Origin: Diabrotica undecimpunctata
Lineage: Eukaryota; Arthropoda; Insecta; Coleoptera; Chrysomelidae
Assembly (NCBI RefSeq): GCF_040954645.1
Contig: NC_092803.1
Coordinates: forward strand, 64,990,427 to 65,054,426
Length of the DNA: 64,000 nt
Direction of reading: 5' to 3'
Of this stretch, positions 44,938-54,721 are shown in pieces (within the stretch, counting starts at the first letter, position 1; each line of letters begins with the position of its first letter). Below the pieces are notes generated by a model that searched no databases, was not told the DNA's origin, and saw only the letters and a program-made list of their open reading frames with translations. Position numbers and translations under genes: made by a program.

Positions 44938-45960
44938 TTGGTATCTAGCTTACCATATCATCTGGATGGCGCGAGCAGGTCTCAGATTCCCATTAAATAT
45001 ATACTAAGAGACATGGGTGATATCGCCACAAAATCAGGTGTAATGAAAGTCTGTAAACCTTATCATATCACTGGAACGACAAAATCAGCAAAAAGAACAC
45101 ACAGAAAACGGAAAGTTAGTCAATACGATGAGCGTAGAATATGCCGACTTTCTTTGGAAGATCGTCTCAGATTCGCAAAAGAAATCAATGCTATTGTCAA
45201 ATCAACTGACTTACAAATATCGGATCGCACTATCAGAAGAAAGTTGTGTGAAAATGAACTGCGAGCACAAACTTCTAGAAGGAAGCCGGTCCTAAACAAA
45301 AAACTGGGTACTTGATTGAACGTTGGTACACAGAGAGTGGACAGAAGAACTGTGGAGTAAGGTAATTTGGAGTGATGAAACCAGAGTGACGGAGTGAAGT
45401 TTGTTGTCGACCGGGGGAAGACCTTTTGCCCCAGTGTACTACGGTCTCTATGAAGCGTCCTGTGAGTATAATGGTAGGGGCTTGTATGACCACTAATGGA
45501 ATTGGACGTTTAGCAGTAATAGAGGGCAATATTAATGCAAAAAAATATCAAGAAGAGATACTGCAAGCCAAACTGCTGCCGACTATCAGAGATTTGTTTG
45601 AAGGGGATACCCAACAATGCATCTTTCAGCAGGATAGAGTGCCTTGTCATACGGCTAAGACTTCCATGGAATGGTTAAAGAAATCATTACGGTACTGTCC
45701 AGCCTTGCCCTGGAAATAGTCCCGATCTAAATCCAATACAAAGTTTATGGTCAAGGCTAAAAGTATTAGTATCACGCCGAAACCCAAGTAACAAGAGAGA
45801 ACTGATATAAGCCATTATTCAAAACTGGTTTAGAGTTTACACCAGAAGATTTGGATCATCTCGTGAACTCTATGCCTCGCAGAATCGAGTCTGTTCTAAA
45901 AACAGAGGTTATCCCACCAAATACTGATTTTCTTGATAATAACCATTGCACTACTTTATA
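44938..45960 (+). pseudogene. Tc1-like transposase relic T2
   Basis: First block (44938-45315): IKYILRDMGDIATKSGVMKV, then a GRKR-like hinge region with KRKVSQYDERRICRLSLED and the second HTH ISDRTIRRKLCENELRAQTS. Then VIWSDETRVT (first D) in a shifted frame, KRPVSIMVGACMTTNGIGRL (45450), QQCIFQQDRVPCHTAKTSME (second D) and PGNSPDLNPIQSLWSRLKVL. The third catalytic residue, E in NPIENLW, is Q here. At least four frame changes. Ends with RGYPTKY near 45928. I found no terminal repeats. Confidence 0.75.
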
Positions 45961-46188
45961 GTATATCTACTAAGTATATCTACTAATAGTTAACGGCTGT
46001 TGTTTTATTTATTATTAAATTTTTAGAGGGTTTTTCTCTTAAAAGAGATGTTAAATATTAAGTAGAAGCACAGAACAATCAAATAAAATTATAGATAAAC
46101 TTATAAATAACATAAGTCCGAAAAAGAAGAATGCTGATAACAAAACTAAAATTTTTTTGTAAAGTTTTCAGAATTGTGGACCCTAGTG

Positions 46189-46246
<58 letters not shown>

Positions 46247-46639
46247 TGAAGATATGTCTCAAGAATTTAGTTTAAGTAAAGTAGCTGATTTATCGACAGG
46301 CATTACCAACAAAGCAGATAATGGTTCTGGCGAAATAAAGGATCTGTACAAGAATACCGAGCCTGATCCCGATTCAAAACTAGATGAACAAATTAATTCT
46401 TCGTTTACATTACACCACAAGAGTGCCAACCTTTTGCTTTTTCATCCTTGAATAATTGAGTGTATCCACATACTCTAAGTTTTTACACAAAAAATCAAAG
46501 AAATGACAGGATCTAGAAAAGTCATAAGAACGAATATCTATAAAAATGATAAAGGAAATATTATTACTGTTATAAAGGGAAGATTGTGTCACTTTACGTC
46601 CAATTGCATCCAAAGCTTTTTAATGATGAAAGAGAAGAA
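45961..46639. other. unassigned interval with a (TA)n array
   Basis: Includes (TA)n at 46193-46243. After it, a frame beginning MSQEFSLSKVADLSTGITNK (to 46451) is open but unrecognised. Confidence 0.35.
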
Positions 46640-46755
46640 CTTTAATTAGAAACCACAGAGTATACCGGACCACTAAGAAGAAGTCACTTATGCCATCAAA
46701 AACACAAAAGAGGCAAAGCTACCGGACCAGATGATGTACCAATAGAATTATTAAA

Positions 46756-46783
46756 CTGCCGTCCTAACATGAAAGGTCCTATC
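46756..46783 (+). repeat. left terminal inverted repeat of element E
   Basis: 28 bp, perfect inverted match to 48993-49020; contains GTCCTAAC, the core of the subterminal repeats. Confidence 0.9.
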
Positions 46784-47219
46784 TGCAAAATTTGGTAAAA
46801 TGACTTTATTGGCTCATGGCATGCATAAACATATTATCTATGTGTGTACAAAATGAAATTGTCCTGTAAGCGTCTTAAGTGCCTTATTATATACCTAAAT
46901 GGTTTGTCCTAACTGACTAAAGAGTAATGTTTACTAACATAAATTGTCCTATCTCACATATGCTAAGAAAAATTGTCCGTTTTAACTTTAGAAATGCAGT
47001 TAGGACTATTTAATTTAGCATTTTATTGTGAACGGCATCAGTTAGGACAATTTTGCGTAGTATGACAAAAGCATTTTTGTAACATAACTATGTATAAGCA
47101 ATAACTGATTGTAGTTATTGTTTGTACTAGTAGCAAAAAATATAGACGCATATGCGTCTATATTCATTGGTAGTAGCAATGTAGCGTCACTTAGCCGGAA
47201 CAGCGATAGATGTAAACTT

Positions 47220-48260
47220 ATGGTGTATTTAGCTAAAATAGAGAATGATCCAGATTATATACCTGGGCCGTCCAATGAATTCGACAATAATATCCGATAT
47301 AGAACCAGAAGAAAACGAATTTAACTTCGTTCAGGATTTCATTCGAGATATTCATTTTACTGCTCACAATTATAAGTAAAGTCGTCCCAGGAACGCAACT
47401 CAACAATACTGGCAATATCATTTTAAAGTCGTCTACTTTAAAAATGTATAATGTATGTCTGAATTGTCAATATAGATGAGTCAGATAAAATTAAATTATT
47501 AGAAGAATTTTTCACTAAGTAACAAAAAACAAAATTTGTTTAATTTACTAATGTTTGTATTTTGAGAACGATTTCCGAAGTGGAAATTGAAACGTCAATA
47601 AACGTATTTTAACCTTTAATTGTGGCTTATTCCCATGTAAATAGTAACTAATATAAACAAAACAGTTGATAAAGCTAAGAGTAAACTGTATACAAAAACT
47701 GAGAAAATAAGAAAAAGAAAACAAATTGAAGAGCCATTTGTCGAAAGAAAGAAACAAAAAAGAGAGAGTTACATAAGAGTTTATAAAGTTAAAAAGTCAC
47801 GTAAATTCAAATTCAATTGCGATGAAAAAATTTCGTATACTAGGCAAAAAGACATTAATACACAATACTGGCTATTGGAAAAGAACACCAAAAACAGTTT
47901 GTTTTGACCTGCGTAAAATAAAGTGAGAAAAAAAGAAGTACATCTCAGAATCAAACATTACCAAGAGTGTATTCCTGCAAATACTATCTAACATCAAAGA
48001 AAGCCGAAGAGGTGTGTATTTGTAAAATGAAAAGCGTGAAAAGATATTTCTTTTGGCGACATTGGGCTATGAAAAAGACAATGATAGAATCATTGTTGTA
48101 GAAAATATAATAATCAAATTTTTTGAGCCAGGTCATACTTTTATGGCAACAGATTCATTTCATCACCAAGTTGAGCTTGCCCCCAAAAGAAAAAAAAAGT
48201 AGGTATACGATTTTGACGATTTTTTCGAAACGGTAAAACAAGCCAATTCATCAAAGTTAA
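47220..48260 (+). pseudogene. DUF7869-related putative transposase (element E)
   Basis: N-terminal LAKIENDPDYIPGPSNEFDN (47230-47325); a central region broken by a Penelope pLTR (about 47535-47650); then ILSNIKESRRGVYL and KISFLATLGYEKDNDRIIVV; and the clearest part IKFFEPGHTFMATDSFHHQV (about 48114-48173) followed by VYDFDDFFETVKQANSSKL. GHTFMxxDSFH corresponds in place to GHTHMEADTVH of element A and GHSHIECDTVH of element D. Strongly decayed; family membership is by motif, function inferred. Confidence 0.55.
47500..47655 (+). repeat. Penelope-like pLTR, copy 3 (single arm)
   Basis: Shares TTTGAGAACGATTTCCGAAG, GGAAATTGAAACGTCAATAA and TTTAATTGTGGCTTATTCCC with the hairpins at 1.1 and 16 kb but is present only once, in one orientation. 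Boundaries are approximate. Confidence 0.75.
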
Positions 48261-48992
48261 TTTAATAAAAATGCTACTTTTTAACTTCACTGACTGTACC
48301 TCCAAATATAAGTTAAAAAAGCTGATTTCTCGCGTTTACTTAAAAGATATATTTTGTCTTTATTTTAAAAGAAGAAATTATTACAAAACATAATTTGAAA
48401 ACAATTTTATTGATTTAAAAGATATTTTTATGAGATACGTTAAGGGTAGGCTAACGAGTCCCCAGATTCGTAATACATGTCGCGGTAAAACAATGTCGCG
48501 TATTTTGAGAAGTTAATTGAGATATAATTTGAGATATAATATTTAATTGAGATAATATTTTTGAGAAGATTTGCCGGTTAACGAACATGCTTTTAAGAAA
48601 GAAAATGATTATTATTAGTATTATTTTAATATTTTTATCGATACATATCATTTATGTTACATATATTACGATGTAAATTGTGTATTAAGTGTAAAACTTA
48701 TTATAATAAAATTAAAAGTGTTCAGTTAATTGGAATTTCAGTTTCATTTAGGACAATTTCAGTAAGAAATAAAAAAAAACGTACTTCATATACACTAAGT
48801 TAAATTGTCCTACGTGACAATATAATCAAAAATCGACTAACCTGGAAAGAATAAATCAAAATTATGACTAGCAACTAAATTCTATTCTCCGTCATAATAT
48901 ATAAAATAAAACATAAAAAGTTTCTTAAATTACCAAGCGTTATACAATGAAAAGAAACAAAAACTCGATTTTCTCAAAACCTAAATTTTGCC

Positions 48993-49020
48993 GATAGGAC
49001 CTTTCATGTTAGGACGGCAG
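48993..49020 (-). repeat. right terminal inverted repeat of element E
   Basis: Perfect 28-bp inverted partner of 46756-46783. Confidence 0.9.
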
Positions 49021-49509
49021 TAAAACTCATTGATGAAGATGTTATTGACGTAATGGTTGAACTCTTTAATCTAATATATCAGACTTCCACAATTCCCCAG
49101 ACAATGGCTGCAATCAACCTCTGTGGCATCACACAAAAAGTCAAGTGCAATGTCCTGATCAGATCACAGAACAATAGCTTTAATGAGTCACACACTTAAA
49201 ACATTTTTGAAAATGATACACAGCAGAATTGTTAAAACTCTTAAAATATGAAATTAGTGATACACAGTTTGGCTTTAGAAATGGTTATATTTGAATCAAA
49301 AACACCCGAGATATCAAAATACAGAGAGGAGTCCACCAGGGTTGCGTGCTGTCACCGCTAATCTTCAATGTCTACAGTGAAACGGTATTTAAAGAAGCGT
49401 TCTCAGACAATAGAAAGAAGGTTTATCCATCAAAGGAGGAGTTTTAAATGACTTGCGTTTTGCAGACGGTACAGTAATAATTACGGATAACAACAATGAT
49501 TTTGTAACA

Positions 49510-51234
49510 AAATTATTTTGCCTACCACATAGGGTATTACTATGGGGGTAGAAAATTGGAGACAGAAGTTACTGGGGTGGAGATAGGGCAAGCAAAATAA
49601 ACGATATTATGCGAAGGACACTCAGGGTTTATTTGGAGAGCTGTATCGTGGATAAGTTGAATTGCAATGACGTTGGATATGGCAACTACAAAAAAATGAA
49701 ACAAAGGGGGTTCTTAAATAAGTCTCTTAGAACAAACGGACAAAAAGCGACAACAGGGAGGACCTCTAGCAATTTAAAATAAGGACGCCGCTTCGAAGAA
49801 TCCTAATCTTGCTGGATAAAGGAAAAAAGGCTCTAAAATAAAGAACACAAACAGGGGTTAGGAGACTTTTATAAAATAAACAAAATGGTTCAGAGAAATA
49901 AATTAAACATTTATTACCATCTCAACACAAACAGTTACAAATACAGATAATGCATAAAGACTATATTAATAGTCACAAAAGTAAATATAAAAATAACAAA
50001 GAAAAACTTCCATGTGTCGTATTCGTTTACAAGTGGTAATTGCAACAAAACTTAGAAATGTTACTGGGCTAGCTAATAAAAAATTATTACAAGTAAAGAA
50101 TTATCTTTTTACATAAAACTATTCATAAAAATCAACCTTTTCTACACACAAAAGAAGCTAATGTCACAAAAATATGAATCTAGCTGTCATATGTCAACAT
50201 TGAATTTAACGGAGAACAATTAAAATGATAGCATAGCCACGCCCTAAGATTTACAATATTAATTATTGAAACCTTTATTTTGATTATTTAAATTATGATA
50301 GCCATTATTATTTTATTGATTATTTATTTTTTTTTTTTAAGTTTAAAACAAAAAGTTACCTTGGTTGCACTAAATTTCTTTACTTGACATATTTTCTGAG
50401 GTCGGAAACTGGATCTATTAAAATTTCTGGAGGTAGATCTGGGATGACGACCAGGGCTAAGAAGATAAGGGTGGAAGCTAACACTGGCTGGAATACAAAC
50501 CTTGAAAACTCGTCTCCTTTAAAGACTGGAACAGATACAGCACAATGGTAACATGGGGTTATCTTCATAAACTGTTGTAAAACGCCATTTCAAATCTCTC
50601 ATATGAGATATGGAACACAACAAAAAAACACAGTGATTACTCGTTCAGAGTTGATATATTACTTCGAGTAAAAATCACTTTTTCGTCGATAACTTTGCCA
50701 GCTTTTCGCAAAACTACATAACGATCGTTCTTTGACCAAATCTTTCAACCTGCACTTAAACTGTAACTAATGACTGCTCAATACTACACATTTAACTGCT
50801 ACTGTCACTTTATACTATATTTCCATGACAAAAAAGGAAAACGAGAAGAATACGAATTTGAAAATAAATTCGGACTCCAATAAAACTAAACACGCCTTTA
50901 ACAGCGGCCGGCCTTACCAAGAATAAACAATTATCTTTCCGGCAAAAACTTCTCAGCTATCTCAATGAATGTTGATTTGAAACGCAGAATATTTAGCGGT
51001 TTCGATTAAACAAAAATATCAAAGAATTTGGGTCCGTGATATACAAACTTTAAAATGGTTTACATTAACTTCGGCGACGTAAAAAGAACGAAATACTATT
51101 TGGGTTTTAACTCGTACGATAGGAACAGAGAAACATGGAAAACATTCTTCGCCATTTTAATACATGTATGAGGGGATTTCAATTGAAAACATATAAGAGG
51201 GGATTTTAAAATATATATCAAGGAAAATGCAAAT
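49510..51234. other. 1.7-kb segment separating two LINE-K-like pieces
   Basis: LINE-K text stops at FADGTVIITDNNNDF and resumes at about 51240 with NVMEQLNKCCYEYGLKMNLK, so this segment may be an insertion. It carries coding-like text near 49560-49780 (INDIMRRTLRVYLESCIVDK) that I do not recognise, and near its right end the direct repeat ATRAGGGGATTTYAA (51168 and 51191). No terminal inverted repeats found. Confidence 0.35.
50380..50568 (-). CDS. hypothetical 62-codon frame with hydrophobic segment
   Basis: Reads MKITPCYHCAVSVPVFKGDE and includes a hydrophobic run VLASTLIFLALVVIP, ending in TAA. A donor-like CCAAG|GTAACT follows on the same strand about 20 bases past the stop. The text is not repetitive and resembles no TE protein that I know, so it could be an untranslated or alternative exon. 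Nothing confirms expression. Confidence 0.2.
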   Translation of the reverse strand: MKITPCYHCAVSVPVFKGDEFSRFVFQPVLASTLIFLALVVIPDLPPEILIDPVSDLRKYVK

Positions 51235-51660
51235 GCTACAATTTGCAAAACGTAATGGAACAACTTAATAAATGCTGTTATGAATACGGACTAAAGATGA
51301 ATTTGAAAAAAACTAAATTAATGATCATGACTAAATCAGAGGATACATACATCCAATTGATTGTTAGGGTGTGGATATCTACAAATACTCAGGAACATAG
51401 ATAACATCAAATATAGTCTAAACCAGAACATTAAGACACGTATTGAAATAGCACGTGCACCATTCGTTAAACTTAAAGAGTGTCTTTGTTGTCGAGATAT
51501 AAGGTTAGGACTACGCCTAATAATGCTTCGGTAATACGTATTCACTACTCTTCTTTATGGCTTCGAAGCATGGACATTAAAATAAATGCAAATAATTTTG
51601 CCGCCTTTGAATTTTGGTATTACAGAATAATCCTATGAATATCATGGACTCAAAGTATGT
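51190..51660 (+). pseudogene. LINE fragment, RT C-terminal region (possible LINE-K continuation)
   Basis: Frames in turn give NVMEQLNKCCYEYGLKMNLK, KKTKLMIMTKSEDTYIQLI, TRIEIARAPFVKLKECLCCR, YVFTTLLYGFEAWTLK and FAAFEFWYYRIIL then ISWTQSMSN. This is the post-YADD thumb region of the LINE-A type. It stops where mariner M3 begins. Confidence 0.65.
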
Positions 51661-52151
51661 CAAATGTATGTCTTTCTTAGAAAAAGTAACCCAAACCCAA
51701 AATAAACTTGCTGATGTTTATTCAGAATACGTTGGCAAAACTGTAACTGTCGTGGAAGATCTGTTGGAAGTAAATTTTGAACAGGAGTGAAGTGATAAGG
51801 ATGGAGGTTCTCTTTTTTTAGAATTCTAAGAATAGACGACTGACTTACTCCTGTTGCTGCTGATAGATGTCGTGAACTTATTTCAGGATTTTCATCTACT
51901 CGAACCAAAAGTTCATCTTCTTGATTAGGTGTGATTTGTTTCGGTTGACCACCCCGATTTTTAGTGTGAAATGACCCAGTTTCACCTAAACTACGATATA
52001 ATCTTGCAAAAGTTTTGTGATTTGGTTGCCTTCTGTTTGCGTATAACATTCCATACCTCCTGGCTGCCGAGCGACCGCAAAAATTTTCTTGTGCGTATAC
52101 GCAAATCATATCTCGCATTTCTTTATTAGTAAAATGATTGTGACGAGGCAT
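51660..52151 (-). pseudogene. N-terminal DNA-binding half of mariner transposase M3
   Basis: Start ATG at 52149-52151: MPRHNHFTNKEMRDMICVYA, a DUF4817 helix-turn-helix with CGRSAARRYGMLYANRRQPN, HKTFARLYRSLGETGSFHTK, a GQPK hinge, then a second HTH, ENPEISSRHLSAATGVSQSS, and HPYHFTPVQNLLPTDLPRQL. Open through the whole DNA-binding half. The expected catalytic part is absent; the last 15 codons are unrelated. I prefer 52151 over the upstream in-frame ATG at 52193 because MPR-F/YTNxE is the family start. Confidence 0.75.
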
Positions 52152-52729
52152 TTCAATCAAAAAAATAATGATTACTTTTAAAAAATGCAACATTACACTA
52201 CACTGTCACATCAAAAATAATTTACTCTGAACAAATGACATTTACCAACAACAATTATCTGACAGTCCAAAGCATACTTTTCATAAATGAAATAATATTT
52301 GAAATCCTTTTTTAAGACTCTAAACAGTTCGACTGCGTTTTTATCGAAAACGGTTGAAATTATCATGTTTAAACAAGAGTACCAATTTTACGTAAAAATA
52401 ATGTTTACGTCATATTTTCTAATAAAATTACTAAAAAGTTTAGACTCAATTTGATCATTAGGAATGATCCACGTGGCGCCCCCTATGACAAAACGTGAAA
52501 TTGTAAATAAAATACTATTTCTTGTTTATGTCTCTGTGCCAATTTTGATAGTAATTTATAAATATACAGAGAAACTATTAGCAAAAAACGAAACAAAAAA
52601 ATTAACTTTAACACCCTGTATCTTTTTTCTCAGCAACATTTTATTAAGACATATTTGGCCCACGAGCCTTATTTTGGTCCAAATAACCTGTCCTTAGTCT
52701 ATGTCCCAATAGTTATGACCCACTCTGTA
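51660..52729 (-). mobile_element. mariner M3 (DUF4817-type), truncated
   Basis: The right terminus is ...GACCCACTCTG|TA at 52721-52729; its reverse complement, CAGAGTGGGTCATAACTATT, has the mariner-type start and a flanking TA. An ACACCCTGTATC motif lies at about 52610. The transposase starts at 52151 and is cut off near 51660-51700; the catalytic domain is missing. Confidence 0.55.
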
Positions 52730-52739
52730 TAAGCCTCAG

Positions 52740-53065
52740 AGACAAAATTCCTATCACCAAAATACGTTGAAGAACTAAAGTAACCGACATCACTGAAAAA
52801 ATAGCGACATTGAGATGGCAATGGGTAGCACATATAGTAACACAAGACACCAACAGATGGCCTCATAAAGTAACATTCTGGAGACCTCGAGAAACAAAAA
52901 GAAGCGTGGGAAGACCCAAAAAGAGATGGATAGACGATATAACAGCTGTAGCTCGAAAGCAGTGGATGAGAATTGCAAAAGATAAAAAAGCGTGGAAGCA
53001 AATGGACGAGGCCCATGTCCAACAATATATAAATGAAGGCTGAGCAAGAAGAAGACTTTCTATTG
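52740..53065 (+). pseudogene. RTE/BovB-like LINE 3' end
   Basis: RDKIPITKIR, then KVTDITEKIATLRWQWVAHI, VTQDTNRWPHKVTFWRPRET, KRSVGRPKKRWIDDITAVAR and WKQMDEAHVQQYINEG before the TGA at 53041. It is followed directly by AGCAAGAAGAAGAC, an AAG-type tail. One frame is open from 52810 to 53043. Only the last 100 residues of the polyprotein remain. Confidence 0.7.
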
Positions 53066-53229
53066 ATTTCTGAAAATGTCGTTTGTTTTAATTTCTAAAA
53101 TTCTAGAATAATTGTTCTTTTATTTTTATCAAATGTATTTAAACTGTACTCATGTTTTTCATTGATTAAACAAGATTACAATGTATCTCTTTGTGTTTAA
53201 TTGTTTTGCCAAAATTTCAATTTTCGTTA

Positions 53230-53590
53230 TTAAGCGTTGTGACAATGCCGACCAACTTATCAGTCGGCTCTTCCAAAATAAAACCCCATCAGGACCGCCA
53301 CAATCGCCACATAGTGTTTACATAAACATCGGAACAGGCGACATGTTTATATTATTTCGCGGCCGATAACCGTGATTTGTGAGTTTGCACCGAGATCCGC
53401 CGCAGTAATTGATGCAATTCGTGCCCTCCTGCCATTAATCAGTGACTAATAAAATGTTTTCATTAGCCGCTCTCGCCGTAAAATGCTTCACTGCGAAACG
53501 ATAATACCACTGCCATTCTAGCAACTACATGCCCGTCGCCCGGCGACGGTGACCTATTTAATAACCCATAACTTTGTTGACCGTATTAAA
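53230..53590. promoter_or_regulatory. candidate non-TE regulatory sequence
   Basis: A stretch of higher GC and complex composition unlike the surrounding TE debris. It contains the mirrored forkhead-like TGTTTACATAAACA (about 53318), homeodomain-like CATTAATCAG (about 53434) and TCATTAGCC, and the palindromic GTCGCCCGGCGAC (about 53535). No open frame fits. The TF assignments come from motif resemblance only. Confidence 0.3.
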
Positions 53591-53859
53591 CTACTGACCA
53601 ACCCTAACTTGAGTATATTGCCAAAAGAGATGATCATAGATATGAAAGTAAAACATTGTTTTAGTAAGATTATTGTTTTTCTCGCATTTTGGTCTTTGAA
53701 GAATATTGTTCGATACGTGCTAAAATAAACTAGCGGACCAACTCGACATCGAGTTTTTTAAATGAAATTTTTATTTTATTTATTTTCATCAAATGTCGAC
53801 ATGGATATCATTTAGCAGTTAATTTTGCATGCTGATCACGAATCCGATGTCAGATTTGC

Positions 53860-54040
53860 TCTATCTTGACGTTTTATGCGCGTTTCGGGTCACTTCCGGT
53901 GTCGGATCGCAACCGGAAGTACATTTAGATTCGTCTCGACGAGACCTTTCGATCCATATATACATTGTGGGGTCTAAACCTTAAAGTAAATTTTAACTTC
54001 CGGTCATCTCAAAACCGGAAGTGAATGTTTGTACCAAAAG
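53860..54040. repeat. inverted CCGGAAGT pairs
   Basis: CACTTCCGGTGTCGGATCGC then AACCGGAAGT (53892-53922) and ACTTCCGGTCATCTCAAAAC then CGGAAGTG (about 53996-54024): two inverted pairs of the same octamer with loops of about 15 bp. Could be a dispersed repeat family or ETS-type sites. Confidence 0.5.
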
Positions 54041-54474
54041 TATATCTTGACAATTTCATACGTAATACTAATAATATTCCGAAAAAATATTTTAATTATC
54101 TAATATGGTTTTTGAGTAAAGTGGTGGACAAGAAAAGGGCTTAGCGTTTTAGTATATAAGATTACTTACTATATCGCTAAATAAGCCCGGACAACAACTC
54201 GTTAAATGCAATATTTAGCTTCATTTTAGTCTTTAGTTATCTATGTGTCTATCAATGTTTCCAAGTTTCCAGTAAGATTTAAAAATAAGAAGTCGCTGTT
54301 CCTTTTCTATTTGTGCATTGCATTTGGGCCTACAATTGAAAAATGTGAAGATTAAATTTGCAAAATGAGTAATCTATATACATTACCTACAACTATCATT
54401 GCAAGGTTTACACATTGATTTTCCTGGTACGTAGTTATTCTTGCTAGTAACATACGGGTTTCCACAGTTTTTTT

Positions 54475-54575
54475 TTATTTTGAGAATGTTTTTTTCCAAA
54501 AACAAAAAAAAACCAAAAACGAAGACAACCAAGTTTTGGTAGTCTTCGTTTTGGGGTTTTTCGTTCGCTGTAAAT
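54475..54575. repeat. A/T-rich hairpin
   Basis: AAAACGAAGAC (54516-54526) pairs with GTCTTCGTTTT (54542-54552), embedded in poly-A/T-like flanks. Confidence 0.5.
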
Positions 54576-54721
54576 ATTGGTCTCAATCGCTTGGGAATTC
54601 GAAATAATTTCGTTGATATTCTCACTATTACCATTCATCATTCAAGATGTCGTCCCTTCCTCAAATATTGGCAGGTATTTTAGTTTAATTTCTTAACTAA
54701 ACAATATTACCTAACCATATT

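Larger units (their letters stand above)
46752..49024 (+). mobile_element. DNA transposon E (DUF7869-related), 28-bp perfect terminal repeats, TAAA target duplication
   Basis: Body 46756-49020, 2265 bp. The left 28 bp, starting CTGCCGTCCTAACATGAAAG, are the exact reverse complement of the right 28 bp (48993-49020). TAAA flanks at 46752-46755 and 49021-49024. Inside both ends the motif TTAGGACAATTT (or its complement) is reiterated: about 46855, 46902, 46942, 46970, 46999, 47041, 48748 and 48801. A transposase relic lies in the middle, and one Penelope pLTR copy is inserted in it. Confidence 0.85.
46640..49510 (+). pseudogene. LINE-K reverse transcriptase, split by transposon E
   Basis: Left part 46640-46755: EVTYAIKNTKEAKLPGPDDV, PIELL. 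Right part from 49025: KLIDEDVIDVMVELFNLIYQ, then damaged THTLKTF, DTQFGFRNGY, IQRGVHQGCVLSPLIFNVYS, and LRFADGTVIITDN (catalytic FADD changed to FADG). Removing element E with one TAAA restores ELLKLIDEDV. The clade is that of LINE-A to D. The text ends at about 49508; a similar downstream region resumes at about 51235. Confidence 0.7.
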
